The notes under the pieces are model-generated. The model saw only the letters and a program-made list of their open reading frames with translations, had not been told where the DNA came from and ran no database searches. 42,152 bases of DNA, taken from contig NZ_FMZD01000019.1 in NCBI RefSeq assembly GCF_900101525.1, positions 1-42,152 of the forward strand, read 5' to 3'. Both the position numbers and the translations under genes were made by a program. Each line of letters opens with the position of its first letter. The first letter of the stretch is position 1. Shown here piece after piece: positions 1 to 9,071 of the stretch. The DNA is from Marinilactibacillus psychrotolerans (lineage in GTDB: Bacteria; Bacillota; Bacilli; Lactobacillales; Carnobacteriaceae_A).

Positions 1-105
1 TACGGGCAAAGTACTAGGCGAACGAAGAGAGCGTAGTCACCGCTTAGCAGGCTCGTTTGAAGCGAAGCGAGTTACGGCCACAGTACTAGGCGAACCTAGA
101 GAGCG
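1..105. repeat. 72-bp tandem direct repeat, cut by window edge
   Basis: Bases 1-33 recur at 73-105 with 29 of 33 positions identical; the exact core agtactaggcgaac lies at 10-23 and 82-95. The period is 72 bp, so one full unit plus a partial second unit is visible and more copies may lie upstream of the window. The repeat is visibly richer in G+C than its surroundings. One frame stays open through both copies (2-136, stop 137-139) but has no start in the window. It ends directly before the ribosome site of the next gene. I do not recognise the family. Confidence 0.75.
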
Positions 106-140
106 AAAACAAACAAAAATAAAAGGAAGGAGCAACTAAA

Positions 141-680
141 ATGATCATCCACACGCTTGGCCCAAGTAGTACAGATAGTTATGCAGCAGCAGAATCGCTT
201 CTTAAGTCAGAGGAGGATGATATCGTTGAGTATCCGTCTTTTGACAGCTTGCTTCATAATCTAGATCAGCTTAAAGGTCAGCATGTATTATTTCCAGTAG
301 CTTTTAAAAGTGCAAGAAAAGAATACGGATGGAAAGAATTCAATTATGATTATTGGGACAAAGTTGAATTAGTTAAAGTTTTCAAAAAAAATACTAAACC
401 AATGGTATTGGTGAAAAACACAAAATATGTAGAGAATACGGCGATGATTCATCCGGCAACAACTATATTTATGAAAAAATATTTAGAGAAGATAGCAGAT
501 CGGACACTGATTCATTTTACCGATAGTAAATATAAAGCGTGGACAGCTTTTCGAAAGAAAAAAATGAAGTACACCATTATCAGTGAAGATGTATATGAAA
601 AAGAGAAATATCCGGAACATAGAGTGGAAGAACGCTACGAACCTGTAATGGTTTGGTGTTTGTACAAAATAAATGAATGA
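141..680 (+). CDS. BacA/prephenate dehydratase-like protein (179 aa)
   Basis: The N-terminus HTLGPSSTDSYAA matches the opening motif of the prephenate dehydratase fold, and the later stretch MIHPATTIFMKKYL plus the closing MVWCLYKI resemble BacA, the bacilysin-pathway prephenate decarboxylase. At 179 aa it is close to BacA (about 200 aa) and much shorter than PheA. It has no C-terminal ACT domain, and I do not see the TRF catalytic motif of true prephenate dehydratases. The ATG follows a ribosome site (ggaaggag) at 125-132. It heads the aromatic operon, whose downstream genes make prephenate, so a prephenate-like ligand is plausible. No other bacilysin genes are present. Catalytic activity is not established; it could also be a binding or regulatory protein. 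Confidence 0.6.
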   Translation: MIIHTLGPSSTDSYAAAESLLKSEEDDIVEYPSFDSLLHNLDQLKGQHVLFPVAFKSARKEYGWKEFNYDYWDKVELVKVFKKNTKPMVLVKNTKYVENTAMIHPATTIFMKKYLEKIADRTLIHFTDSKYKAWTAFRKKKMKYTIISEDVYEKEKYPEHRVEERYEPVMVWCLYKINE

Positions 681-697
681 AAAAGAGGAGAATAATA

Positions 698-1738
698 ATG
701 ATAATCGTATTAAAACAAGGGATAACAGCTGATTCGATCAAAAAAATTATAGAAAGACTAGAAGCAAGAGGTGTATCTGTCAGTCATTTTTCAGACATTA
801 AGAGAGATTTTCTAGGGCTTATTGGAGATACAAGCGGGATTGACACGCATCAATTACAGGCATTGACGGAAGTGGAACAAATCTTACGGGTTGAAGAACC
901 ATACAAACGAGCGAATAGAAAATTCCATCCGGAAAATTCAGTCGTGAAAATTGATAAAGAAACAATCGGAGGCGGTCAATTAGGTATTATTGCCGGACCT
1001 TGTTCTGTAGAAAGCGAAGAGCAGATTATCCATGTAGCCAAACGCATTAAAGCAGCGGGTGCAAACTTCTTACGTGGAGGGGCTTTTAAACCGAGAACAT
1101 CTCCGTACAGTTTCCAGGGGCTAGAGTTAGAAGGATTAAGAATGCTGCAAGCAGCAAAAGCTGAAACAGGTCTTCCGATTGTTACAGAGCTAATGTCTAC
1201 AAAATGGATTGATGAATTTGTAGATTCGGTAGATATGATTCAGATTGGTGCCCGTAATATGCAGAATTTTGATTTACTGAAAGAAGTTGGAAAAACTAAT
1301 ACACCGGTTCTTTTAAAACGCGGTTTATCTGCCACATACAAAGAATGGTTGATGTCAGCGGAATACATTATGTCTGAAGGAAATGAGAATGTGATCTTAT
1401 GCGAAAGAGGCATTCGTACCTTTGAAACAGAAACTAGAAACACATTGGATATTCAAGCTGTGCCAGTAATCAAAAAGTTGTCTCATTTACCAATTATTAT
1501 TGACCCAAGTCATGCTGGTGGGATGTCTTACCTTGTTGAAGCTGGAGCAAAAGCCGGAATTGCAGCCGGAGCTGATGGTCTGATGATTGAAGTCCATGAT
1601 GATCCAGCAAATGCGTGGAGTGATGGAGAACAATGTCTGACACCAGACGAATTTGCAGAACTAATGGTGAAAGCTCGTAAACTAGCAGAAATCGAAGGAC
1701 GTTCTATTCAAGAAGCATCAACACTCTTGACAAAATAA
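698..1738 (+). CDS. aroF: 3-deoxy-7-phosphoheptulonate (DAHP) synthase, type I-beta
   Basis: Catalyses condensation of phosphoenolpyruvate and erythrose-4-phosphate, the first step of the shikimate pathway. Residues 1 to about 70 form the ferredoxin-like domain found in Thermotoga-type enzymes, where it mediates feedback inhibition. The catalytic barrel follows, with GPCSVES (about 100-106), KPRTSPYSFQG, IGARNMQNF, LLKRG, CERGIRTFE and DPSHAGG. The frame opens at 677, but the ATG at 698 is preferred because gaggag at 685-690 sits 7 bases before it and the protein then begins at the conserved MIIVLKQG. It starts 17 bases after the preceding stop, so it is translated within the same operon. About 346 aa, normal for the family. 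Confidence 0.95.
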   Translation: MIIVLKQGITADSIKKIIERLEARGVSVSHFSDIKRDFLGLIGDTSGIDTHQLQALTEVEQILRVEEPYKRANRKFHPENSVVKIDKETIGGGQLGIIAGPCSVESEEQIIHVAKRIKAAGANFLRGGAFKPRTSPYSFQGLELEGLRMLQAAKAETGLPIVTELMSTKWIDEFVDSVDMIQIGARNMQNFDLLKEVGKTNTPVLLKRGLSATYKEWLMSAEYIMSEGNENVILCERGIRTFETETRNTLDIQAVPVIKKLSHLPIIIDPSHAGGMSYLVEAGAKAGIAAGADGLMIEVHDDPANAWSDGEQCLTPDEFAELMVKARKLAEIEGRSIQEASTLLTK

Positions 1739-1754
1739 TATAAGGAGGTAAAAC

Positions 1755-2843
1755 ATGCCTGAAATCACTGTAGAGATTCCTGTAAATGAGACAAGTTATA
1801 CTTTGAAAATCGAGAAACAACTTTTAAATAAAGCGGGTAAGGAGATTGCTCAGATCTTTAACGGTTCAAAAATCATGGTCGTAACAGATGAGACAGTTCA
1901 CGGTTACTATGGTGAAACAGTGTTAAATCAATTGAAAGCAGTGGGATATGACGTTCAGTGCATTGTCTTACCGCCGGGAGAACAAACAAAGACATTCAGT
2001 TCCATGCCTGATATCTACAGCCAGTTAATAGAATCTGGATTAACGAGAAGCGATCTGATTATTGCATTAGGCGGGGGTGTAGTAGGAGATATAACAGGAT
2101 TTGCAGCTGCGACTTATCTAAGAGGAATTTCTTTCGTGCAAATTCCAACAACTTTACTTGCGCAAGTAGATAGCAGTGTTGGTGGTAAAGTCGGTGTAGA
2201 TTTACCTGAAGGAAAAAATCTGGTTGGAGCATTCTATCATCCAGATTTAGTGATGATTGATCCATTAGTACTTGCAACTTTGACAGATGAGTCATTTGCT
2301 GGTGGGATGGCAGAAGTCATCAAGTATGGTTGTATAAAAGATCAGGCATTTTTTACTCACCTGGCCGAATGCTCTTCAAGGTCAGAAGTCATGGAACAGA
2401 TCGAATGGGTTATTGAAACTTGTTGTACAATAAAAAAAGAGGTTGTACAGGCAGATGAAAAGGATACAAGTGAACGGATGCTGCTGAATTTTGGACATAC
2501 TCTAGGTCATGCGATAGAAGCTTATTATAACTATGAAATGTATTCTCATGGTCAGGGAGTTGCAATCGGGATGGTAGAGTTATCAAAAATCGCAGAAGAG
2601 AAATCTCTGACAAAAAGTGGCACAACTGAAAAAATCATTTCTATCTTAGAAAAACATCACTTGCCGACACAACTAGTAGAACCTAAAGACTATGCGGAAA
2701 TCTTATCTTACATTAAAAAAGATAAAAAGAATTTTGAAGGCAGTTTAAATGTCATTATCTTAGATGAAATTGGAAAAGCACAAAAATACAAAACAGATGG
2801 ACAGTTTTTTGATTCATTAAAGAAAGGGGGAACAACAAGTTGA
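1755..2843 (+). CDS. aroB: 3-dehydroquinate synthase
   Basis: Converts DAHP to 3-dehydroquinate, the second shikimate step, using NAD and a divalent metal. The 362-aa protein shows the nucleotide-binding GGGVVGDITGF (about 106-116), the PTTLLAQVDSSVGGKVGV block (about 131-148), and metal ligands in AEVIK (Glu187), NFGHTLGHAIEA (His248) and EMYSHGQ (His265). The ATG follows aaggagg at 1742-1748. It lies 16 bases after the DAHP synthase stop and overlaps the next gene by four bases, so translation is coupled. Confidence 0.97.
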   Translation: MPEITVEIPVNETSYTLKIEKQLLNKAGKEIAQIFNGSKIMVVTDETVHGYYGETVLNQLKAVGYDVQCIVLPPGEQTKTFSSMPDIYSQLIESGLTRSDLIIALGGGVVGDITGFAAATYLRGISFVQIPTTLLAQVDSSVGGKVGVDLPEGKNLVGAFYHPDLVMIDPLVLATLTDESFAGGMAEVIKYGCIKDQAFFTHLAECSSRSEVMEQIEWVIETCCTIKKEVVQADEKDTSERMLLNFGHTLGHAIEAYYNYEMYSHGQGVAIGMVELSKIAEEKSLTKSGTTEKIISILEKHHLPTQLVEPKDYAEILSYIKKDKKNFEGSLNVIILDEIGKAQKYKTDGQFFDSLKKGGTTS

Positions 2844-4087
2844 CGACTTTAAAAGTTATTCCCAAAAAATTAAATGGAATAGTAACGGTTCCTCCTTCGA
2901 AAAGCATGGCGCATCGAGCAGTCATTTGTGCTAGTCTGGCAGATGGCCGAAGTGTAATCAGTAATATCCAGCTGTCGGATGATATCAAAGCAACTATTGA
3001 AGGCATGCGAGCATTTGGAGCGGTGATTCTGCACGAGGGAGACACCCTGACTATTGATGGAGTTGGCTTAGGAACATCTAGGCGTAGTCAGAAAATTGAT
3101 TGTAATGAATCTGGCTCTACACTCCGTTTTCTTGTGCCATTAGCGACGCTGTTTGAAGGAGAAACACGATTTACAGGAAAAGGGAAATTAGGTCAGCGAC
3201 CGCTAAAAACCTATCAGGAAATATTTGAGCATCAGTCACTGAGATATGAATCAGCACCAACGGATTTACTTGATTTGACGATTGAAGGACATTTGAAACC
3301 AGGTGTTTATGAAATGGCTGGAGATATCAGTTCTCAATTTATTACAGGTATGCTGCTGACACTGCCGCTGCTTGATGGAGAATCGGCCCTTAAAATCACA
3401 ACCAATTTAGAATCTAAAGGATATATTGACTTGACCTTATCTGTACTCAGTACTTTCGGAATAGAGATTGATCATGACAAAGAGTATAAATATTTCAAAA
3501 TAAAAGGAAACCAATCTTATCAAGCACAGGATTATGAGGTAGAAGGTGATTATTCACAAGCTGCTTTCTGGTTAAGTGCTCGAAAGTTGGCTAATGAGAT
3601 TTCAGTCGAAGGACTGAACGAAGACTCTCTACAAGGCGACCGGGAAATCGTAGAGATATTGGAAGAGTTGAGTAAGCAAATGGATGAACGGGTGATAGAC
3701 GGTGCCCAAGTACCCGACATTATTCCAATCGTTGCCTTAGTTGCTGCCTTGAGTAAAGGCACAACAAGACTAATCAATCTTGAGAGACTTCGGATCAAAG
3801 AAAGTGATCGCTTAATGGCCACTCAAAAAGAATTAGTAACTTTAGGCGCAAAGATAGAGGTTGTAGGAGATGCATTGCATATTGAAGGTATTCCAATATT
3901 AGAGGGCGGTCAAGAGGTCTGGAGTCATAAGGATCACCGAATGGCGATGATGCTGGCGATTGCTTCAACGATGTGTAAAGTACCAATTATCATTAAGGAT
4001 ACAGAGTGTGTTAAAAAATCTTATCCCGATTTCTGGGAAGTTTTTCAAGAAGCAGGAGGAGAAATACATGAGTGGAATATGGGGTAA
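2840..4087 (+). CDS. aroA: 3-phosphoshikimate 1-carboxyvinyltransferase (EPSP synthase)
   Basis: Transfers enolpyruvyl from PEP to shikimate-3-phosphate. The 415-aa protein has VPPSKSMAHRA (about 17-27), NESGSTLRFL (89-98), SSQFITGMLL, GDYSQAAFWL, PDIIPIVALVAA, RIKESDRL and DHRMAMMLA, all expected active-site blocks. The start is TTG, whose first two bases overlap the aroB stop (TTGA); an aaaggggg ribosome site lies at 2823-2830. The NESGST version of the PEP-binding loop, rather than GNAGT, is the form common in Firmicutes. Its last 20 bases overlap aroC. The intermediate genes aroD, aroE and aroK are not in this operon and must be elsewhere. Confidence 0.96.
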   Translation: MTTLKVIPKKLNGIVTVPPSKSMAHRAVICASLADGRSVISNIQLSDDIKATIEGMRAFGAVILHEGDTLTIDGVGLGTSRRSQKIDCNESGSTLRFLVPLATLFEGETRFTGKGKLGQRPLKTYQEIFEHQSLRYESAPTDLLDLTIEGHLKPGVYEMAGDISSQFITGMLLTLPLLDGESALKITTNLESKGYIDLTLSVLSTFGIEIDHDKEYKYFKIKGNQSYQAQDYEVEGDYSQAAFWLSARKLANEISVEGLNEDSLQGDREIVEILEELSKQMDERVIDGAQVPDIIPIVALVAALSKGTTRLINLERLRIKESDRLMATQKELVTLGAKIEVVGDALHIEGIPILEGGQEVWSHKDHRMAMMLAIASTMCKVPIIIKDTECVKKSYPDFWEVFQEAGGEIHEWNMG

Positions 4088-5165
4088 AAACGTACAAGTC
4101 TCAATATTTGGAGAATCCCATGGTGTGGCAATCGGCATTACAATAAATGGTTTGCCACCGGGATTAGAAATAGATATGGAGCAAGTACTATTTGAAATGG
4201 CAAGAAGAGCGCCAGGTAGAAACGAACTGACGACACCAAGAAAAGAAAAGGATCAACCGGAAATTTTAAGTGGTCTATTAGATGGCAAGACAACAGGAGC
4301 ACCACTTACTGCCATTATCTGGAATACGAATACACGCTCAAAAGACTATAGTGTACTTAAAAATGTCATGCGACCGGGACAGGCAGATTATCCTGGGCGG
4401 ATGCGTTACAAAGGTCATAATGATCATCGAGGAAGTGGGCATTTCTCAGGTAGAATCACAGCACCGCTAGTTTTTGCAGGAGCAATCTGTAAGCAGTGGC
4501 TTAAACAAAAAGGTGTAACGATCGGATCGCATATCCAGTCGATCGGTATGATTGAAGATGAATCGTTCGCTGATCAAAAAGAAGTAACTTTAGAACAGAT
4601 TCAGTCTTTCAAAGAACAGCAATTGCCATTATTTAATGCTGAAAAAGAAACAGAAATGAAAGATTTGATCGTAGAAGCAAAAGAAGAGGGCGATTCTGTG
4701 GGTGGAGTGGTTGAAACCTTTGTATTAGGATTAGATGCAGGTTATGGAAATCCATTTTTTGATTCTGTCGAGTCTCAATTAGCGCATTTAGTCTTTGCAG
4801 TCCCGGCAATCAAAGGGATCGAATTCGGAACAGGGTTTGATATCACAAAGATGCGAGGCTCAGAAGCAAATGATGAATACTACTATGATGAACAGGGACA
4901 AGTTAAAACTCGTTCAAACAATAATGGTGGTATTATCGGTGGTATTACGTATGGCATGCCGGTTGTTTTCCGAGCAGCAGTCAAACCACCAGCATCCATC
5001 AAGAAAAAACAACAGACCATTAATGTTAGAGAAGAGAAAGCGGCTGAGCTGGAAGTGGAAGGCCGACATGATCCGTGTATCGTACCACGTGTTCTACCTG
5101 TATTAGAAGCTGTTACTGCACTTGGATTGATGGACTTGATGATGGGAGGACAGCATCATGAGTGA
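4068..5165 (+). CDS. aroC: chorismate synthase
   Basis: Makes chorismate from EPSP using reduced FMN. The 365-aa protein begins MSGIWGKNVQVSIFGESHG and has GLPPGLEID, MRPGQADYPG, RGSGHFSGRITAPL (the HFSGR variant of the third family signature) and DPCIVPRVLPV near the C-terminus. The open frame reaches back to 3960, but ATG 4068 is the right start: aggaggag lies at 4054-4061 and the conserved family N-terminus begins there. It overlaps the end of aroA by 20 bases and the chorismate mutase gene by 8 bases, so the operon is continuous. Confidence 0.96.
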   Translation: MSGIWGKNVQVSIFGESHGVAIGITINGLPPGLEIDMEQVLFEMARRAPGRNELTTPRKEKDQPEILSGLLDGKTTGAPLTAIIWNTNTRSKDYSVLKNVMRPGQADYPGRMRYKGHNDHRGSGHFSGRITAPLVFAGAICKQWLKQKGVTIGSHIQSIGMIEDESFADQKEVTLEQIQSFKEQQLPLFNAEKETEMKDLIVEAKEEGDSVGGVVETFVLGLDAGYGNPFFDSVESQLAHLVFAVPAIKGIEFGTGFDITKMRGSEANDEYYYDEQGQVKTRSNNNGGIIGGITYGMPVVFRAAVKPPASIKKKQQTINVREEKAAELEVEGRHDPCIVPRVLPVLEAVTALGLMDLMMGGQHHE

Positions 5166-5430
5166 ATTAGAACAATATCGACAGGGAATTGATGCAATCG
5201 ATCAGGATTTGACCCGATTATTCGAAGCGCGATTAAAGACTGTACTGAAAGTTGGAGAGTATAAAAAAGAGCATAACCTACCTGTGCTAGATGCCAGTCG
5301 AGAACAGAAAGTGATCGCTAAAAATGTAAATCGTCTAGAAGACAAGCAATTTGAAGAAGAGCTGACAAAGTTTTTCCAATCTATGATGGACATTACTAAA
5401 GAGACTCAAACGAAAATGATGAAATCATAA
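5158..5430 (+). CDS. chorismate mutase, AroQ class (monofunctional)
   Basis: A 90-aa all-helical protein with the AroQ-type pattern: MSELEQYRQGIDAIDQDL, a following Arg in LFEARLKTVLKVGEYKKEH, then VLDASREQKVI and the C-terminal FFQSMMDITKETQ. It rearranges chorismate to prephenate, directing flux from aroC to phenylalanine and tyrosine. The start overlaps the aroC stop by 8 bases, indicating translational coupling. It is the last gene of the operon; the terminator starts just after the stop. No fused dehydratase or dehydrogenase domain is present, unlike enterobacterial PheA or TyrA. The prephenate product may be the ligand of the BacA-like protein at 141-680. Confidence 0.9.
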   Translation: MSELEQYRQGIDAIDQDLTRLFEARLKTVLKVGEYKKEHNLPVLDASREQKVIAKNVNRLEDKQFEEELTKFFQSMMDITKETQTKMMKS

Positions 5431-5432
5431 AT

Positions 5433-5471
5433 AAAAAGCAATGAATATCTATTCAGATACTCATTGCTTTT
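5433..5471. terminator. bidirectional terminator between the aromatic operon and proA
   Basis: An inverted repeat (aaaagcaatgaatatct paired with agatactcattgctttt, one mismatch) with a 4-base loop, flanked by A-rich and T-rich tracts on its two sides. It sits between convergent operons and can serve both. Confidence 0.85.
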
Positions 5472-5474
5472 AGC

Positions 5475-6716
5475 TTATCTTATTTGACCTTCACCAAAAA
5501 CGATATACTTAGTAGAAGTTAATTCAGGTAATCCCATGGGTCCTCTAGCATGCAATTTCTGAGTGCTGATCCCAATCTCAGCTCCGAAGCCGAATTCAAA
5601 TCCATCTGTGAATCGAGTCGATGCATTAATATAGACTGCAGCTGAATCAACTTCTTTATGGAACTGCTGGCTGGCATTATACTCACTCGTAACAATTGCT
5701 TCAGAGTGTCCGGTGCTGTAGTGATTAATATGAGTAATAGCCTCATCAATAGAAGAAACAACTTTCACTGCTAAAATATAATCTAAGAATTCTGTTTCCC
5801 AATCTTTTTCAGTAGCCGGAATCGACTGAGTAAAAATAGCTTGAGCAGCTTCGTCAGCACGCAATTCTACGTTCCATTCTGTTAAAGCTTGCTCAATAAC
5901 AGGAAGAAAGTCTTCTGCAACCTCTTCGTGAATCAACAAGGTCTCTGCGGCATTACAGACAGAAGGTCTAGACGTTTTTGCATTGACAATAATATCTGTA
6001 GACATTTTAAGATCAGCAGTTCGGTCGATATATATATGACAGTTTCCAGTGCCTGTTTCAATAACTGGAACAGTAGCATTTTCTACGACTGTTTTAATCA
6101 GATTCGCACCGCCTCGAGGAATCAAGACATCTAGGTAACGATTCAACTGCATCATTTCTCGAGCTGTCTCTCTGGAAGTATCTTCAACAAGCTGAATGAC
6201 TTCTTTTGGGAAAGAGGTAGATTCTAGCCCCTTTTGAAGCACTTCAACGATTGTTTTATTTGAATGAAAAGCTTCTTTTCCTCCACGCAGGATTACGACG
6301 TTTCCTGATTTGAAACACAATCCCGCAGCATCAGAGGTCACGTTAGGACGTGATTCATAAATGATTCCAATAACGCCAAGCGGCACAGTCTGCTGCCCAA
6401 TTCTTAAACTAGCTTCATTTGTCCACATCTCTTTAACTAAGCCAATCGGATCGGAGAGTAAAGAAATATCTATTAACCCTTCAGCCATAGCGGTAATGCG
6501 TTCATCAGTCAGGGTTAAACGGTCTAGCATAGTATCGTTAATCCCATTTTCTGCTGCAACAGCTGTATCTTTTTGATTAGCTTTTAAAATCTGTTCTTTA
6601 TGAGTCAGTAAAGCTTGAGCCATCTTATTCAAGGCATTATTTTTCTCCTTGGCAGAAGCATGGGCAAGGAATTTAGTAGAAGCTTTTGCATGTTTGCCTA
6701 AGTTGATCAAAGTCAT
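5475..6716 (-). CDS. proA: glutamate-5-semialdehyde dehydrogenase (gamma-glutamyl phosphate reductase)
   Basis: NADPH-dependent second step of proline synthesis from glutamate. The 413-aa protein carries [33 protein letters not shown], the catalytic-cysteine block [12 protein letters not shown], and the C-terminal [15 protein letters not shown], all typical of ProA. It begins with ATG and overlaps the proB stop by ATGA, indicating translational coupling. The final proline gene, proC, is not in this window. Confidence 0.96.
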   Translation of the reverse strand: MTLINLGKHAKASTKFLAHASAKEKNNALNKMAQALLTHKEQILKANQKDTAVAAENGINDTMLDRLTLTDERITAMAEGLIDISLLSDPIGLVKEMWTNEASLRIGQQTVPLGVIGIIYESRPNVTSDAAGLCFKSGNVVILRGGKEAFHSNKTIVEVLQKGLESTSFPKEVIQLVEDTSRETAREMMQLNRYLDVLIPRGGANLIKTVVENATVPVIETGTGNCHIYIDRTADLKMSTDIIVNAKTSRPSVCNAAETLLIHEEVAEDFLPVIEQALTEWNVELRADEAAQAIFTQSIPATEKDWETEFLDYILAVKVVSSIDEAITHINHYSTGHSEAIVTSEYNASQQFHKEVDSAAVYINASTRFTDGFEFGFGAEIGISTQKLHARGPMGLPELTSTKYIVFGEGQIR

Positions 6717-7558
6717 AGTGAGGTTTCTCCTTTCTGAGCAGGGGTAAACAACGTACCAAGCTGTTCACCAGCTAAAATCTGGAATAGAATCGCAGGATCT
6801 TCTCCATTTGCTAAAACCATTTGTTTTTTTTCTTCTAGAACTTTTTGTGCAGCATTTAGTTTAGTTGTCATCCCACCAGTTCCAAAACGAGAACCTGAAT
6901 CGCTCGCTAAGGCGTATGTTGCATCAGTGATTTCATCTATTGTGTTAAATAATAGAGCATCTTTATGAGCTGTAGGATTCTTGTCATAGAAGCCATCAAT
7001 GTCAGATAATAGAATAAGCAAATCTGCATCTGTAATTTCTAAAACAATAGCGGATAAAGTATCGTTATCACCAAAACGAGTTAAATGTTCCAGTTCTTCA
7101 ACAGAAACGGTATCATTTTCATTTACAATAGGAATAACATTTTTGATTAGTAATTGCTCAAAGGTATTCGCAGTATTTTTTCGGCTAACAGGAAAATCCA
7201 CAACATCCTTTGTCAATAAAACTTGACCGACTTGATGACCATAGTGGTAGAAAAACTGACTATATAAATTCATCAGTTCTGTTTGCCCAATGGCTGCAAT
7301 GGCTTGTTGCTCAGGTATCGTCACTGGTCGTTCTGTTAGATTCATGCGAGACAATCCTACTCCAATTGCTCCGGATGATACAAGGATAACCTGCTTACCT
7401 TGATTTTTTAAGTCGCTTAATACGAAAGCAAGTTTTTCTAACCGTTGCAGGTTAATGGATCCATTTGGATACATAATTGTACTTGTTCCAACTTTTATTA
7501 CGATACGATTACTTTGTGATAATGATTGTCTGATAGAAGTTGACATGGGTTCATCCAT
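6713..7558 (-). CDS. proB: glutamate 5-kinase without PUA domain
   Basis: Phosphorylates glutamate at the gamma-carboxyl, the first proline-biosynthesis step. The 281-aa protein has the amino-acid kinase motifs [42 protein letters not shown] and GTGGMTTKL. It stops at about the end of the kinase domain; the roughly 100-residue C-terminal PUA domain of longer ProB proteins is absent, as in many Lactobacillales. The upstream ATG at 7558 and an in-frame ATG at 7546 are both possible starts and neither has a strong ribosome site. It forms a two-gene operon with proA. Confidence 0.94.
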   Translation of the reverse strand: MDEPMSTSIRQSLSQSNRIVIKVGTSTIMYPNGSINLQRLEKLAFVLSDLKNQGKQVILVSSGAIGVGLSRMNLTERPVTIPEQQAIAAIGQTELMNLYSQFFYHYGHQVGQVLLTKDVVDFPVSRKNTANTFEQLLIKNVIPIVNENDTVSVEELEHLTRFGDNDTLSAIVLEITDADLLILLSDIDGFYDKNPTAHKDALLFNTIDEITDATYALASDSGSRFGTGGMTTKLNAAQKVLEEKKQMVLANGEDPAILFQILAGEQLGTLFTPAQKGETSL

Positions 7559-7834
7559 TCTAATATTGAGTATCTAGGTACTTATTTTTCTGAAAATTCA
7601 TAATTTCTCACAGTATAACAATTTATATTAAGAAAATCTAGATACGTATCCAATGATTTAGCGAGATTGTTTTCCGTCAGCATAAAAAAATCAGTTAGTT
7701 AAATTCTGAAGAAAAAATGCAGAATTATTACTATCCGTTTTATTGATTTCTTTATCTACAAGAGGAGTTAGTTTACTTTCAGACAAATTTATTTATTGAA
7801 AAGCTGATAGAATTTTAAAAAAGTTAGAATGTTC
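7559..7834 (-). promoter_or_regulatory. proBA upstream region with a possible promoter
   Basis: This A+T-rich stretch has no gene that I can support. Reading toward proB, TATACT at 7612-7617 (minus strand) is a good -10 candidate, but no convincing -35 is at the correct distance. An inverted pair, gtatctag (7570-7577) and ctagatac (7638-7645), flanks it. I do not see the conserved core of a proline T-box. Confidence 0.3.
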
Positions 7835-7872
7835 CAAAAAACCATTCTCTAGTTCAGGAAGATAGAGAATGG
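7835..7872 (-). terminator. terminator of the GntR/ABC operon
   Basis: On the minus strand, ccattctct and agagaatgg form a 9-bp perfect stem with a 13-base loop, followed by six T residues. It lies about 12 bases past the stop of the last gene of the operon. Confidence 0.85.
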
Positions 7873-7883
7873 CAGGAATTGCT

Positions 7884-9056
7884 TTATTCACTTAATTCAA
7901 ATTCTGTTAAAGAAAAATATACATTTTCATCTTTTTCATTGTTGCTCGTTAATTTCCCGCGATAGGTTAGTTCTCCAGTTTCAAGATCGTTTGTTTGAAT
8001 AAAAGATGTGCTGTTTTTATCAGCATATATTTCTTCATAAGAATAAAGCGAATCATTGAAGATAAAAGTGGGATATAATGTACTACTTTCAGCTGACCCT
8101 GATATTTCGGTAATTTTGGATAAGGCTACAGGAGATTTTGCGGTGTCGGCTTTGTAAATAGTGTAGCCATGTTCAGCTGCAGCTGCAATATATAAACCTT
8201 CTTCTGCTTCTAAAACTACAGGCGAGCTTAATTTTTCTAAATCTGGCATATCTAAAATTTTATCTTCAGAATAATCATAAAAAGCCATTTTGCTTACAGT
8301 AGATTCTCCCTCGTCTGAATAATAGGTAGAATTCAAATTCAAATATCTGGAATTACTAGTGCTTAATCCAGTATAGTTTCCATTATTTGTATCATTAAAC
8401 TCGGAGTCAAATTCTCTTACAAGTTTTAACTTTGGCTCGGAATCTTCTAAATCAACAGATAATACGGATAACGCTTCGGTATTGGTAGAAGGATTACTGG
8501 TCCCGACAGTAAAATAGATTTTGGGATAGGTAATGTAAACATCTCTTAAATTCATAAAATCAGATTTTTGCAAATTATCCGGTAAAGAAAAAACATCCGT
8601 AGTTTCTTTATTGGTGGATTTTTCTAAAACAGAAACTGATAACTGATTGGCAGTGCTTTTCGACCAGTAAATATCTGATCTGGAGGAAGCATAAATGATG
8701 CGTTCTTTGTTTTCTTCAAAAGTAGCATAAGGAGATTTCCCTCTTAAAAATGATGCATGTTTGTCCTTTATTTTGTTGATTAAGGGGTTAGTTGAATGAT
8801 CGATTTTATCTAAAAAAGATAGTTCTTCAAGAAAAGTAAAGTCTCCATTCTGATAAACAAAACTTGGATCATCCGAGTCAGTGTTCGTAAAAGCATAACC
8901 AGCTAGATAAAGAGCGTCTATATAAGACGGATCGCCTTCAATAGTAGAAAGCGTTAAGGTTTGATTAGTTGAATTCTGCCCTTGAGAAATGCTATAAACA
9001 CTAAAAGTGATGAGCGTAAAAATAATTGTTCCGATTAATTTCGTGTATTTAGCCAC
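7884..9056 (-). CDS. unknown extracytoplasmic protein of an ABC operon (390 aa)
   Basis: I do not recognise this family. An N-terminal hydrophobic segment (about residues 7-26) suggests a signal peptide or membrane anchor with no lipobox cysteine. The rest is polar and rich in Ser, Thr, Asp and aromatic residues, with strand-like stretches that could form a beta-propeller, though that is only an impression. The start is GTG with aaagga upstream. It begins 15 bases after the membrane subunit and is the last gene of the gntR-ATPase-permease operon. Position suggests it works outside the cell with the transporter, as a sensor or accessory subunit. It has no solute-binding-protein signature that I can see. 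Confidence 0.55.
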   Translation of the reverse strand: MAKYTKLIGTIIFTLITFSVYSISQGQNSTNQTLTLSTIEGDPSYIDALYLAGYAFTNTDSDDPSFVYQNGDFTFLEELSFLDKIDHSTNPLINKIKDKHASFLRGKSPYATFEENKERIIYASSRSDIYWSKSTANQLSVSVLEKSTNKETTDVFSLPDNLQKSDFMNLRDVYITYPKIYFTVGTSNPSTNTEALSVLSVDLEDSEPKLKLVREFDSEFNDTNNGNYTGLSTSNSRYLNLNSTYYSDEGESTVSKMAFYDYSEDKILDMPDLEKLSSPVVLEAEEGLYIAAAAEHGYTIYKADTAKSPVALSKITEISGSAESSTLYPTFIFNDSLYSYEEIYADKNSTSFIQTNDLETGELTYRGKLTSNNEKDENVYFSLTEFELSE

Positions 9057-9071
9057 TTTTTTCAGTCCTTT

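Noticed and set aside
2-139. Open frame across the tandem repeat as the end of a gene
   Set aside because: No start lies in the window, the content is purely repeat-derived, and I know no matching protein; kept as a repeat only.
7570-7645. Inverted pair gtatctag/ctagatac flanking the proB -10 as an operator
   Set aside because: Arms are only 8 bp and 60 bp apart in A+T-rich DNA; chance is likely.
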